From Callorhinus ursinus (lineage: Eukaryota > Chordata > Mammalia > Carnivora > Otariidae): a stretch of DNA of 64,000 bases. Position 1 is the first letter of the stretch, and the number at the start of each line of letters is the position of its first letter. Below are positions 1 to 11,126 of this stretch, piece after piece. Both the position numbers and the translations under genes were made by a program. The stretch is from the NCBI RefSeq assembly GCF_003265705.1, contig NW_020312935.1, forward strand, positions 1,649,093 through 1,713,092. The letters run 5' to 3'. Under the pieces are notes generated by a model that searched no databases, was not told the origin of the DNA, and saw nothing but the letters and a program-made list of their open reading frames with translations.

Positions 1-289
1 TCCTTTGGACCATGGCAATGGTCCCTAATTCCAGGCTTATCCTCCAAGTCCACCTCTGTCCAGCACATAGAAAGATCTTTATAAAATGCCAATCTGACCT
101 CAACTCTGTGAGCTAATGCACTTAGATGGATCACCATACCACGACAAGCTCCAAATTCAAGAACCTGAGCCTGAGTCTTACAGGCAAAAAATGTTAGATG
201 ACAGGATGGCCCAAGACTGGAGACAAAGAAATTGTTGAGAGGCTTTGCTGACAATATCCAGGAAAGGGAAGATAAAATCAGGAAAGCCA
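1..289. other. ZNF19 intron, no exon seen
   Basis: This stretch lies downstream (in minus-strand sense) of the first ZNF19 coding exon. I looked for a KRAB-A box on the minus strand and found none, so the next coding exon must lie left of the window. The only feature is the 5' target-site copy of the SINE that follows (274-289). Confidence 0.5.
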
Positions 290-485
290 GGGGCACCTGG
301 GTGGCTCAGTCGGTTAAGCGTCTGACTTCAGCTCAGGTCATGATCTCGGGGTCCTGGGATCGAGCCCTGCATTGGGCTCCCTGCTCAGCAGGCCGTCTGT
401 TTGTCTCTCTCCCTCCCCTTCTGCCCCTTCCCCCAACTCATGCTTTCTCTCTCTCTCTCAAATAAATAAATAAAATCTTAAAAAG
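290..485 (+). mobile_element. CAN-SINE, full length
   Basis: The tRNA-like head (GGGGCACCTGGGTGGCTCAG), CT-rich body and AAATAAATAAATAAAATC tail are all present. A perfect 16-bp target-site duplication AAAATCAGGAAAGCCA flanks it at 274-289 and 486-501, so the boundaries are well fixed. It sits in a ZNF19 intron, opposite to gene orientation. Confidence 0.95.
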
Positions 486-501
486 AAAATCAGGAAAGCC
501 A

Positions 502-1627
502 TACAAAGAAGGGACAAATGGGTGCTGAGACAGGAATAACAGAACTTGGATTGAATGAACAAGGTGACAAAGGAGAGTGAAGAGTCAGTAATGACTAAAA
601 ATCTAAAAACAGTGACCAGGGATGGTGGCATGGGGATACTAGCAATTGGCAGGAAGTGCAGAAGTAGTGGGAGGTGTGAAGGGTACAAAGAACTGTGTCT
701 CTGATGTGTCGAGATTAGGCTTCCAGGCAAGGCCATACTAATGGAAAGGAACCCAGACAATGGAAGATCTGGGACTGGTACTTGGGATAAGATCATGGAT
801 GACAAGATGCGACACAGAGAAGCCTGAAGAAGACAGCCCATCAAGTAGCACTCAACAACCCAGCACACTGCAGAGCTGAAAGGCATCTGGCAGCATCTTT
901 CTCCTAACATGGAATGAGTAGCATTGTTGCCATCTGACAGACAAGGTCAACTGAGGCACAAAGAGGTTAGGCGACTAGCTCAAAGTCACAATGCCCCTGA
1001 GGGCTGATAGGGATCTCCTCTAAAATTAAATTTCCTGTCACCTAGTACCACGTTTCATATTGCAGCATGCTGCTTCCCTCAACCAGAAGTACTGAGCCTT
1101 GAGACAGACATTCATGTGCCCTTCCTGAACCAATTCTTTCCTCACTGATCCAGAGCCCCCAACTATGCTCTCTTTTTGGAGGACAAATTGTATATGCCCC
1201 CTTTTTCTTTTCTTCCTCCTACCATCCCTCTGGTCCCACCTCCCAAGAATCTTGCCACCTTGTTGGTCTGGAACACTCCTGCCAAACACTGGATACCTCC
1301 ACCACCAGCCTGAGTCCCTTATCTCATGGATCCCTCTGTGGGGCTCCCTTCTGAACCTGGGGGCTCTCCAGCTCAGCGGAGATCCTCAGAGTGCAGGAGG
1401 CTTTACTTCCAATTCCTCACTCTCTCTAGCCACTGCTTCCTGGGCTCTGGAGTCTCTGGCTGCTCAATCTATCATCGTCAGCTCTTTCCCATCATCCAGT
1501 CCCACTCTGGGGATGAAGCGAGGCCTTCCTGCTGCTTTGGTTCTAACACTTTTGCCCAAATCACTCCTCTTATTTCCCATTCCTTCAAAAAAGATTTCTT
1601 GAAGGATCTGAGGGAATCACAGCTCAC
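502..1627. other. ZNF19 intron, mostly unique, with a MIR remnant
   Basis: No coding exon is recognised on either strand. At about 905-1000 the 'GACAAGGTCAACTGAGGC' type sequence resembles the core of an antisense MIR. The 83-150 codon open frames here show no known domain and are treated as chance frames. Confidence 0.4.
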
Positions 1628-1651
1628 CTGGTAACAGGCATTCAGGGGCAT
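1628..1651 (-). CDS. ZNF19: ZNF19 first coding exon (partial gene)
   Basis: On the minus strand an exon spans 1692 to 1628. A pyrimidine-rich tract ending CTCAG (1697-1693) precedes it and a CAG|GTGAGC donor (1627-1622) follows it. It encodes MPLNACYQ in phase 0. I recall human ZNF19 starting MAAMPLKAQYQ and then entering the KRAB-A exon at EMVTFEDV, so this fits the family's standard exon layout. ZNF19 is a nuclear KRAB C2H2 zinc-finger protein, a class that usually represses transcription through TRIM28. The codon matching the human initiator is ACG here, so translation probably starts at the second Met (1651-1649), three residues later. The KRAB and zinc-finger exons are outside the window. 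The identification rests on this short match plus neighbouring CHST4. Confidence 0.72.
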
Positions 1652-1699
1652 GGCTGCCGTCACCTGGGCTCCGTTACAATGAAGGGGAGGGGCTGAGGG

Positions 1700-2021
1700 A
1701 AGAAGCAAAGAGAACCAAGAGTCAATGACTTTCCTTTAAATATGCAAACCTGTATTAGCTGCTAATATTAACTGACATTCACTCTAGGCTTGCAATGTGC
1801 CAGCTTCAGAACTCAGACTTTACATTCATTATAACACTAGCAGATATATAAAACTATTGTCCTCATTTTACCAAAACAAGGAAATGAGACTTAGAAAGTT
1901 TAAGTAATTATTTTAGGCCACAAGAGCTGTATTCATAACCACTAGGTAGTGCTATCTTTCCTAGGTAAAAACAATACAGCAGGGCAAAAATATAAATAAA
2001 CAAAAGCAAAACAAACCAAAC
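1700..2021 (-). repeat. ZNF19 intron with antisense MIR remnant
   Basis: About 1760-1950 carries the MIR-like order (reverse complement) of a 'cattcactctaggcttgcaatgtgccagc' type block, then 'ttaccaaaacaaggaaatgagac' and a degraded 'cacaagagctgtattc'. The rest of the interval is unassigned intron. Confidence 0.5.
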
Positions 2022-2039
2022 ATTAAAAAAAGAACCCAG

Positions 2040-2207
2040 AGAACCTACATGAGAAACTGGCAACAGTAGTTGCTTCTGGTGCAGGAAGACTGAGAAATTG
2101 GAATCTGGGACAGAAGAAAGACTTTCTTTTCACTCTATGCATTTTGAACTGTTCAAATTTTTAGCATGTACCTTAATACATTTTAAAATATAACAGCTTG
2201 TTTAAAA
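2040..2207 (+). mobile_element. Short 5'-truncated LINE 3' end with perfect TSD
   Basis: A 168-bp segment resembling an old L1 3' UTR (GAGAAACTGGCAACAGTAG ... CATTTTGAACTGTTCAAATT) is bounded by an identical 18-bp direct repeat, ATTAAAAAAAGAACCCAG, at 2022-2039 and 2208-2225. This is the signature of L1-type retroposition into a pre-existing L1 copy. Confidence 0.6.
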
Positions 2208-2225
2208 ATTAAAAAAAGAACCCAG

Positions 2226-3330
2226 GAATAAACTTAATAAGAAACATAACAAATTTATGTAAAGAAAATTATTATAAAATATTATTGACAAACATGAATG
2301 AAAAGGCAAAACATGTTCCTGGATTGAAACAATCAATATTAAACTTTTTGTAAATGCTGACTTTCCTCCAAACTAATCTACAAATTTAGTAATAACTTCC
2401 TTTTATGAAGAGCTTGTACATGCTCAGCATCATGCTAAAATGCTTTATACACATCTTCTCATTTATCCCTCACAACATTCCTTTAAAAGAGATTTAGGTT
2501 TTGGGTCCCCCCTGCCAAACAGATGAATAAACAGAAGCTAAGAGATTAAGAGACTTTACCAAGCTCACACAAAGAACAGACGGTCAAACCTGGATTTTAA
2601 GCCAAACTTGGATTGCATGCCAAGTTTGCCAGATTCCAAGAGCCATACTTGTAAGCAGCTAACCAATACTACTTTCAAGCAAATTATGAACAGAATTTAT
2701 TTAGAAATCTGATAAAGTGATTCCAAAGTTGATACAGAAGAAGAGTCAAAATAGCCACTAAAATTTAAATAAAAATGGAAAATAGGAAAGAAAAATTTGC
2801 AGTACCAGATGCTAAATGTATAATGAATAAAGTAGACTGGTACAAGAACATACTGCTAGAACAATAAAACAGAATCTAAGACCCAGGAAAGGCTAAAGCA
2901 TAAAAGTAAATGAGAAAGATGGCATTCCAAATCAGTGAGGAAAAGGGACAGATTATTCAATGAACAACACTGGGAAATCTGGTTAACTACTGAAGAAAAA
3001 ATGTGTAATTAAATTATCTCTTACCATACACTGAAATAAATTACATATGCACTAAAATTCTGAGTGTGAAAAACAAAACCAAAGAAAATAAAGGTAAGTA
3101 AGTCTATATCCCAGGGTGCAGAGACGTCTAGGATGAGCAGTTGCAGCACAGTGGTAGGGTCACAAGCCAAATGACAAAGAAACAAAGAGAAAACTCTTAA
3201 AATGACAAATTAAGGTACTTTAAAACTTCTGGCTTAAATGACTAAGGAAAACTCAAAAGCAAACTAGGAAATTAACTCTACAACATATGCAAAAAACATT
3301 AATAGTCCAGGTCCTTACAAAACCAGTGAG
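2226..3330 (+). mobile_element. Ancient L1 ORF2 remnant, split by MIR
   Basis: The sequence follows the 3' part of L1 ORF2 in sense orientation. It includes stretches equivalent to the 'ccaggaataaact' and 'tcctggattgaaacaatcaatatt' regions and the 'tggtacaagaacatactgctagaacaataaaacagaatc' type region. It is full of stops. An antisense MIR (about 2395-2670) interrupts it. It lies in the first ZNF19 intron. Confidence 0.65.
2395..2670 (-). repeat. MIR SINE, antisense
   Basis: The order 'catgctaaaatgctttatac', 'catttatccctcacaac', 'agatgaataaacagaagct' and 'accaagctcacacaa' matches the reverse complement of MIR. It sits inside the L1 remnant. Confidence 0.65.
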
Positions 3331-3399
3331 AAAAAATCGAACATCCTAGAAAATATCACTAATAGGCAATTCACTTATAAGTGAATCACGGAACCGCCA

Positions 3400-3710
3400 G
3401 CCTGGGGCTCTGGACGGAAACCTCCCAGTCTACACTCACCTCCGGCAGTGAGCTGCTGGCGGTGGAACGCAGGTGCAGGGCATTGAGGCGCGCCGGAAGT
3501 GCGTCACCGCGCCAGCGCGACTCCCGGACTCGCGCTTCCTCGGCTTTAGGACGCTGCAGCTTCTTCGGATTTCTCTGGGCTCCGCGACGCGGGCCGACCC
3601 TTGCGGGGACGAGGCGGCTTTCTCTTCGAAGGGCTTGCGGTGGCACAGACTTTAAACCTTCGTAAGGGGCGGAGGAAGCCAAAGGCCATCCTGGATGAGC
3701 GCTAGTATCT
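3400..3710 (-). promoter_or_regulatory. ZNF19: CpG-rich ZNF19 promoter region
   Basis: This is the clearest unique CpG-dense block in the window (many CG dinucleotides between about 3480 and 3680, for example GGCGCGCCGGAAG). It lacks interspersed repeats, in contrast to the AT-rich repeats on both sides. The motif GCGCCGGAAGTG near 3490 is a good ETS-type (CCGGAAGT) site. The position immediately upstream of the ZNF19 exons points to a TATA-less housekeeping-type promoter reading leftward. A bidirectional promoter cannot be excluded. Confidence 0.7.
3440..3655 (-). other. ZNF19: ZNF19 non-coding exon 1 (start approximate)
   Basis: A strong minus-strand donor, CCGGAG|GTGAGT, falls at 3440/3439 within the CpG island. 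Splicing to the acceptor at 1693 would join it to the coding exon and make this the 5' UTR. The transcription start is not visible from sequence; about 3655 is an estimate. Frames of 60-98 codons through the island on both strands are what high GC produces and are not called. Confidence 0.55.
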
Positions 3711-5526
3711 GGGGATTTTCTTATTTGGCTGTACTCAAGCTGGTTCTGCTCATTGGACCAGGTCTGATTTCGTTGTAGATCTATGAGTTGTAACTGCAGT
3801 GTGAAAAATGCATTTTAAGTCAGGCAAGAGAGCACTTAGAAGGCTATTAAAAAGGCCCCGTCACAACAATGAAGAAGAGCTGGATGACTGGCAGCAAGCT
3901 ATTCTATAACGGGCAACAGCTGTAACTATAGATACAAACATATTTATATGTACACACGTATTCAGCCTTCTGGATGGTGCCTCTCTAGAAATTAATCTTT
4001 AAGTATTCTTACTTTCCCATTACACAAAATCAGCATCCAAACTGCTCCAAAATCGCCAATGTTTATTCTGTCTCAGTGCCCTTGGCTTGACAAAGAACAA
4101 AATATTGGAGATGTGCCTTCTTCACCTCAAGATCTATTATTCCACTGAGGGAACTGAATCCTATAAAGATGAAACATCAGAGATCGCACAGTGATGTAGG
4201 AAGCTTCTTGGCCATTTTTGCATTATGACCCTGACTTTTATCTCTGTTCTCATTGCTTCAACTCAGTCATTGAGGGCCTCAACATCACTTGGGGATCTGC
4301 AAACGCTTCCAGTCCTACATCTCCATAGACAGATAAATAGCAGGGCCTGATGAAGTTGGACTGTAAGCTCTGTAATTCAGTTCAAATTCAACTAGATAAG
4401 AACAATACTCTAGGCAAGAAGCCTATTGCTCTGATACAACCAGACAGTCTCTTCTTGGGGTGGGGGGGAGGGGGCGCGCTTCTTGCTGGACAGGGGTTTG
4501 GCACTTTGGCTGCTCATGTTCTAGTATTTGGGGATTCTAGTATTGGGGGATAACTACTCATGTTCTTAGAGGCTCAGAAGATGGAGCTGATGAAACTTTT
4601 AGTGAAACAATACAGACACACTAGAGCACAGTATGACAGAGATGGAAAATACAAAAGAGGTTAAGAAATAAGAATAAAATGAGAATATCCATTATACAGC
4701 TAATATCCAAAGGAAGAGAATATTAAGTATGAGAACAAGTGAGAAAGATATAGGGAAATGGGTACTCATATTTTATTCTTCAGAATGTGAATATACAGAT
4801 GCTTTGGAGAGCAACCAGGCAATATCATAAAACTGAAAAACCATATGCACTATGACCCTGTAGGTTATATTCCTATAACCTAAAAAACTCTTGCACACAT
4901 GTAGAGAGAGTCATTTTGTATGAATAAAAAAATGATAAGCCCCAAAACTTTGATTCAGTTATGGTTAAAATTTTGTTAATACCATAAGCCACGAGTAACA
5001 GTGGTATTTGAGAGACTTTGAAAGGGATGAATATTCTTATACATGCTTTTGAGAAATCAATGCCTACATTTCTCTAAAGTATTTTAAAACATTACATACC
5101 ACTTACCTAAAGGCATTAAAAAGAGCATAAGCCAGATGGGACACCAGTGTAGTCTGAGTCCAATCAATGCATACTCTATGTGGTAGATACTGTGGAGTGG
5201 TTCACTCAACATCTTTTCCAGCCTTCTAGTATGCCTTTCTGTACTGAGAGATGGAAAGCTAAACACAAATGTCCCATATTCCCTGTGGGTGGGCTTCTGA
5301 GTGGGCTCCACTGATAGATGTATTCATGCAGGACTAACTTATGTGATTCAAGTGTGCAGCTCACCACAGAGGAAGCATTGTTCAGAAGCCCCCCAGCTGT
5401 AATCTAGAAGGCAGTTTCAAATCTATTGCAGGAATTAGAGTCCCTTTGATCATACAGACCTGCAGTATTGCTGTGGGAGTCATTCCCAGAAATTAAGCCA
5501 GAATCTATTTCTTCATCCTTCCCAGT
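3711..5526. other. Intergenic; old repeat debris, no gene
   Basis: No splice-flanked or conserved frame was found. About 4730-5060 has phrases typical of old L1 3' ends ('acactcttgcacacatgtagag'-like). A GGGGTGGGGGGGAGGGGG run lies at about 4458-4473. The remainder is unassigned. Confidence 0.35.
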
Positions 5527-5540
5527 GATTTTATAGATTT

Positions 5541-5730
5541 TTTTGTTAAAGATTTTATTTATTTATTTGAGAGAGACAGATCGAGTATGAGCGGGGGCCG
5601 AGGGCAGGCAGAGGGAGAAGCCGACTCCCCACTGAGCAGGGAGCCTGAGATGGGGTTCAATCCCAGGACTCTCAGATCATGACCTGAGCAGAAGGCAGAT
5701 GCTTAACCGACTGAGCCACCCAGGTGTCCC
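5541..5730 (-). mobile_element. CAN-SINE, antisense
   Basis: It reads AAAGATTTTATTTATTTATTTGAGAG at the left and CCACCCAGGTGTCCC at the right, that is a complete element in reverse. Imperfect target duplications are GATTTTATAGATTT (5527-5540) and AATTTTATAAATTT (5731-5744). Confidence 0.92.
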
Positions 5731-5744
5731 AATTTTATAAATTT

Positions 5745-6440
5745 CTAAAACCTTGTAATAAATCTGGTTTATTTAAACTAAACTCTTACAAATACACACT
5801 GTCGTCTTATAATGAATTTGAGTTTCTAATGCATCCATTAATAAAGAGACAGCACTATCACTGACTACAAAAGTTTTATATTTGCCTCCTAGGGAGCCTA
5901 CTCACAATATGTAAATATTATGTACACCACTTAGGTTTAAAACATGTTTCAAAAGTATTTGATATGCCTATTCCTTAAGCCAGCCCTATTTATTATTAGT
6001 ACTATTATAATAACTTAGATGTCTTTTTATTTGTTGACATACAAATAGATCCCCTAGCACAAGACCATGGCCCACAGGGGACCTCCAATCAACAGTAGAT
6101 ATTATCTTGGCACCAGTAAGGTACACCCTGTGGGTCCTGGAGTGTTGCTTAGACCTTTCATTTGTTCAGGTCCTTTTCGTTATCACTCTATAAAGGTTCT
6201 CCATAAGTTAGAGGCTCAGCTGGCTTTGCGAGCCTCTTGAGATGTTCACAGACTCTTTGTCTTCCAAAGTTCTCTTGATAGAAACAGGTGCTTACTAGAT
6301 AGGATGAGTGGAACTGCTCATCTGGCTTGGAATATATCCATTCTTATTTCATCAGTATTAAATAACAGTTTATAAAATCTGACTCCAAAAGTCCCAGGAC
6401 TTTCCACCAGGGTACACTTCCCAAAGGAAATGCCATCAGA
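5745..6440. other. Intergenic, nothing recognised
   Basis: AT-rich unique-looking sequence. I see no coding frame, RNA gene or confident repeat. Confidence 0.35.
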
Positions 6441-6507
6441 GCACTTGTTCTCAAACTTGGCTGCACATTGGAATCACCTGGGAAGATTTTTAAAAATAGG
6501 ATGCCTT

Positions 6508-6695
6508 GGGGCGACTGGGTGGCTCAGTCAGCTAAGCAACTGCCTTGGGCTCAGGTCATGATCTTGGGGTCCTGGGATCGAGCCCCATGTCGGGTGGGGG
6601 GGTCCCTGCTCAGTGGGGAGTCCACTTCCTCTCTCCACCTCTCTCCCCACTCATGCTCTCTCTCTCTCTCAAATAAATAAATAAAATCTTAAAAA
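6508..6695 (+). mobile_element. CAN-SINE
   Basis: Head GGGGCGACTGGGTGGCTCAG, CT body and AAATAAATAAATAAAATC tail are present. The target duplication is AAAATAGGATGCCT (6493-6506, and again from 6696). It lies inside the MER20-like element. Confidence 0.93.
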
Positions 6696-6727
6696 AAAAT
6701 AGGATGCCTGGGTCCCACCCCCCACAG

Positions 6728-6919
6728 CAGTGATTCTCAACTGAGCAATTTGCAAATGTCTTTTTGTTGTTACAACTGGGGGAGGGTCCATAGGCTTCTA
6801 GTGCATAGAGCCTAGAGCCCAGGGATGGTGCTAAACATCCCACAATACATAGGAAATTCTCCCAAAGCAAAAAAATTACCCGGCTCCACAGGTCGTAGGG
6901 CCAACACTGAGAAACCTTG
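6728..6919 (+). mobile_element. MER5A-type hAT-Charlie MITE
   Basis: It starts CAGTGATTCTCAACTGAG, contains 'acaactgggggaggg' and 'gggatggtgctaaacatccc', and ends CTGAGAAACCTTG. This is the MER5A order with a terminal inverted repeat of the TTCTCAAC class. It is non-autonomous and old (pre-carnivore). Confidence 0.7.
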
Positions 6920-7020
6920 TTAAAGATTCAACTGTCTAGGTAATACGTTCTTTCTGGGCATGGGAGTTTTGAAACCTTCCCAGGTAATTCTAATATTCTA
7001 AAATTCTAGCAAAGTTTGAG

Positions 7021-9384
7021 GGGGAAAAGTCTGGAGACCTGTTGCCAGAGAGTATTTGAATATGTGGCTAAATTCCTTTTGACCCTTTATCACTGAGTAT
7101 TAACTGGAAAATGTCCACATCTTCCCATTTGGTTGTGAGTTGGGGGTTGAAGGTGGTTGGAAAGAGGAAGAGTTAGTTGCTTCTGTGAGGAATTTCAGGT
7201 TTCCCACAACATGCTGGAAAGGACATCGCAAATTTTGCTGCTTTTTATTCACTTCACTTGGGAGTTGGCTTCTCTGGTATAGCTCAGGAGGATCATTAAC
7301 TACAGCCAAACAGTCATATCGTGGAAACAGGCCACTAGGAGTTACACCTGGGAGAGGCAACTCCTTTGCAAGCGAACCTCTGCTCCTGCTCTGGAGGATG
7401 ACAGCTGGTGCTTCTGGGGAGCATCCAGGAAGTGCCACCACCGTTGTGCAACTCCAGGGGGTGCTGTCCACATAGAACACAAAGTGAAAGGCGCTCCCTG
7501 GCTCCCATGTCGCCACAGGAAATTTTTACACTCACCAGACTGCCTAGACCTTTAAATCAGACCCTTTTAAATATTTTGCCAAATGAAAATATCCAACCAG
7601 CTCCATGTATTTATTCTGATATTTATGTTTTCTCAGATAATGCTGAGAATATATATATACATACATACATACAATATGTGTATATTTATAACTGTGTATA
7701 TATAATATAAAAATGTTTTTAATGAAACCAGTTTCATATTATATAGAACCAAACACGAACTTGCTTTTTTCATTTAACTTTCTATATTGTCCATTTCACA
7801 GGTCCAGACATGTAGATACATTATTCCATTTAATAGCTGCAGAGTATTACACAGTGTAGAACTGATGACCATAAAGAATAGTTGTTTATTGGATACCAGG
7901 CAGACCGAACACAGGCATTTCCTGAACCCCATAACATGATACTGAAAGTACAAAAAGGATGGGAATCTACAAGGACATGAGAATGAGACAGGAGATGAAA
8001 ACAGAAGAGAGATGCCAACACAGTCTGGGAAGATGGAAAGAGAGAAGTGGTAACCAGAGAAAACTGGAACGCTTGCATGCAGCAGGGTGGGGAGGAGGGT
8101 GGCTAGGTATTACATGGGTAATACCACGGGGCAAGCTGATTCACCCCGTGGAAAGGCTCAGGAATCAGGCATCAGGTGTCAGATACTTTGCAAGACGGAG
8201 ATGAGACACAGGACAGAAGTACAAGCAGAAATTGGACCTGCGGGTCCTACCCCCATGTACACAGCCTAGAGACTTCTCCCAAACCCTACAACAATAAGCT
8301 TATGCTCGGGGGGCAAAAAATAGCAAAGGGTCAGATTCAAGCAGTAGATTTAAAACAAGGAAATGAATGAAAGTCTGCATACTCAACAGAGAAATATCGC
8401 AATGCCTCAACACTGCCCCCTGCCCCATTCTCCCACCTGGCTCTCAAACACTGTCAAACCAGGCTTATATCCTTTGCAGGGAGCCTAGAGAGCATTCTTT
8501 AGAGGCAATGGGCAATGAATAACCCCACATCAACAGACATCTTGGGTAAGAGTCTATCAACAAAAGATTTGGAAGTCTCTCAAATTTTTCTTTACCATAA
8601 AAGATTGGATGTGATTCTAAGGTCCCAAACACGGCCATGCCTATGGGTAGCTTGAATGTAATTTAAATAAAAAGGAAGTAGAGGGAATCCTCTAGAAATA
8701 ATGATCAAGGATATAGGGCATATTTTATGTTAAAACTGGGAATCCTAGGAACACACTGATGGGGGTAATGGGGAGCTTTTGGAGGATGTCAATCTGAGAT
8801 GGACCAGAATGAGTGAGAATCAGGAGCAGCAACCAGGATGTCTTCTTCCTAATTCCCATCAGGAAGGCAAGGGGGCTCGACAGTCATCAGGGGACAGAGT
8901 ATCACTACTGCACAATCCAGTCCAGGAAACATCCTGTGTTACCTACTATACTCCAGGTTCTGGGTTAGGGAACATATATGGAAATAGGACTAAGATGCTG
9001 TTCTTGTTCTCATGAACTAGCAACCTATCCAGGGGAGACTGCCAGTCATAAAGCTCCCTGCTGTCCCGGGGCAGACATGAGGGTTCCAAGACTCTCTGTT
9101 ACTTTCATAGCCCCCTGCCTAGGCACAACTTTGTGCAGATGCACCCCCATTTCCTCACTCTCCTCCAGCCTGACACAGAAATGTCTTTCCCAGAGCACTC
9201 CTTCTCAGTTTGCACAGCCAAAAGTCCCTTCTGACTTCATGTCAAACAAACAAATAAGCATGTAAAAAGCTCACTATGTGCAAGGGGCTAGCTAACTTTG
9301 GCATTTAAAATTAAATGTCTTCAAAACATAAGAGGGCTCATTTAGCAGATAGAGAAAGATTTGGTATCATAAATTGTAGTTTTA
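7021..9384. other. Intergenic; microsatellite, no gene recognised
   Basis: An AT microsatellite with (CATA)n lies at about 7650-7705. Around 7100-7520 both strands stay open (111 codons plus, 138 codons minus), but neither translation resembles a family I know. The remaining sequence to 9384 has short frames only. No retrocopy boundaries or target duplications were found. Confidence 0.35.
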
Positions 9385-9602
9385 GGGGCACCTGGGTGGC
9401 TCAGTCATTAAGCGTCTGCCTTCAGCTCAGGTCAGGACCCCAGGGTCCTGGGATCGAGCCCCGCATCGAGCCCCGCATCAGGATCCCTGCTCGGCGGGAA
9501 GCCTGCTTCTCCTTCTCCCTCTGCCCCTGCTTGTGTTCCCTCTCTTGCTGTCTCTCTGTGAAATAAATAAATAAAAATCTTTAAAAAATAAAATAATATA
9601 AA
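9385..9602 (+). mobile_element. CAN-SINE
   Basis: Complete head-to-tail element with a small internal duplication of CGAGCCCCGCAT. A 17-bp perfect target duplication, ATAAATTGTAGTTTTAG, is at 9368-9384 and 9603-9619. Confidence 0.95.
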
Positions 9603-9844
9603 ATAAATTGTAGTTTTAGTCTGCACAGACCCTCAAGCCACCCCACTGAGAAGGAAAGTATTTTTTATTTTTAGTTCTGCAACTCTAGATGGGAGAAGGG
9701 TCACTCAGACAAAGTGTCACAAAGCCTTGAGGCGAGAACACGATGCTGCCAGAGGACAGAAGGGTACTAGACAAGATCTTCAGAAACACAGTGGTTTATG
9801 TCTACAGCTGTGGACCATAACATTTTTGCTTGCACACCCCCTAA

Positions 9845-10640
9845 AATAATTTTGTAAAAACTAGGTAGTCATGGCCAACAAGCACATGAATAGATGCTCA
9901 ATATCATTAGGGAAATGCAAATCAAAACCACAGTGAAATACCACTCTGTAGCTACCAGGTTAGTCACAATTTTTTCTTAATGGAAAATGACAAGAGTTCT
10001 CAAAGAGGCAGAGAAATTGGAACCCATGGTTGCTGGAAATGTAAAATGGTGCACTGGCTGTGGAAAGTTTGGCAGTTCCTCAAAAAGTGAAACAGAATTA
10101 TCAGCAATTTTGCTCCTAGGTAGAGACCCAAAAGAATTGGAAACAGATATTCAAATACTTGTACACTCATGTTCATAGCAAGTAATTCATATTAGTCAAA
10201 ATGTGTAAACAAGATGGATGTCCATCAGTTGATGACAGAATAAGCACAATGGGGTATATACAGACAATGGAGTATTTTTCAACCATAAAAGGGAATGAAG
10301 TGCTTGTACATGCTACAACTTGGATACACCTCAAAAACATCATGCTAAGTAAAAGGAACCAGACACAAAAGGTCAAATATTGCATGATTCCATTTATAGG
10401 AAACATCAGAATAGGTAAATCCATAGAGACAGAAAACAGATTAGTGGTTGCCAGGAAACAGGTGGGGAGGGATGGGAGTTATTACTTAATGAGTACAGGG
10501 TTTCCTTTTGAGATGATGAAAATGTCTTGAAATAGAGGTGGTGGTTTCACAATATTATAAATATACTAAATGCCACTGAATTGTATGCTTTAATATGGTT
10601 AATGGTAATTTTATGTTATGTGGATTTTACTCAAAAAAAA
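9845..10640 (+). mobile_element. Old L1 3' end
   Basis: This is sense-strand L1 from the ORF2 end into the 3' UTR. It contains 'gaaatgcaaatcaaaacc', 'tggtgcactggctgtgg', 'acaatggagtatttttcaaccataaaa', 'ttagtggttgccagg' and 'aaatgccactgaattgtatgc'. All frames are broken. Confidence 0.8.
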
Positions 10641-10896
10641 ATTCCATAAAAGAAAAAAACCAAAATAGTCTCCCTACATATTTTTAGTTAATATTTAACA
10701 TTTCTGAACTAAGTATAAAGAATTGCAAATGAAGTAATTTCCGGTACATCATATGATATTGATGCACTGCTGGGTGCGCAGAGGGCAGCTCTCCAGTATA
10801 TCATAAATAACATTTCAAAATAAAACTGTTACATCATTCTTTTAAATATATCCATATAATCTTAATGCTCTAATTTGATACCCCATCTCCTATTTT

Positions 10897-10989
10897 TTTA
10901 AGTTAACCTCTATCGCCAACGTGGGCCTTGAACTCACGACCTGAGGTCATGGGTCACAGGCTCTACTGACTGAGCCAGCCAGGCACCCC
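10897..10989 (-). mobile_element. CAN-SINE remnant, antisense, 5' part
   Basis: It contains 'cttgaactcacgacctgaggtcatg' and ends GCCAGCCAGGCACCCC, an old, short antisense SINE. The flanks CCCATCTCCTATTTTT and CCCTATCACCTATTTTT are plausible diverged target duplications. Confidence 0.75.
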
Positions 10990-11126
10990 AACCCTATCAC
11001 CTATTTTTAAAAGTACATGAACAACCTCTTCTGTAACTATAAGTTATCTTATATCATTCCTTTCTCTTCTTGGAAATATATTTCCATTACATTTCCTCTT
11101 AGATTTTTATCTTTGTGTAATTTTTA

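Larger units (their letters stand above)
6445..7020. mobile_element. MER20-like hAT-Charlie element, split twice
   Basis: The left part (6445-6507) reads TTCTCAAACTTGGCTGCAC then 'ggaatcacctgggaag'; the right part (about 6925-7020) ends with 'cccaggtaattctaat' and an 'agcaaagtttgag' terminus, the inverted counterpart. Between them lie a CAN-SINE (6508-6695) and a MER5A copy (6728-6919). The family name is from recall. Confidence 0.5.

Noticed and set aside
458..910. 150-codon minus-strand frame beside the ZNF19 exon
   Set aside because: No KRAB box or zinc-finger motif and no suitable splice sites; it begins in SINE tail sequence.
3381..3682. Overlapping 94- and 98-codon frames in the CpG island
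   Set aside because: High GC removes stop codons on both strands. The splice donor and synteny explain this block as ZNF19 promoter and exon 1.
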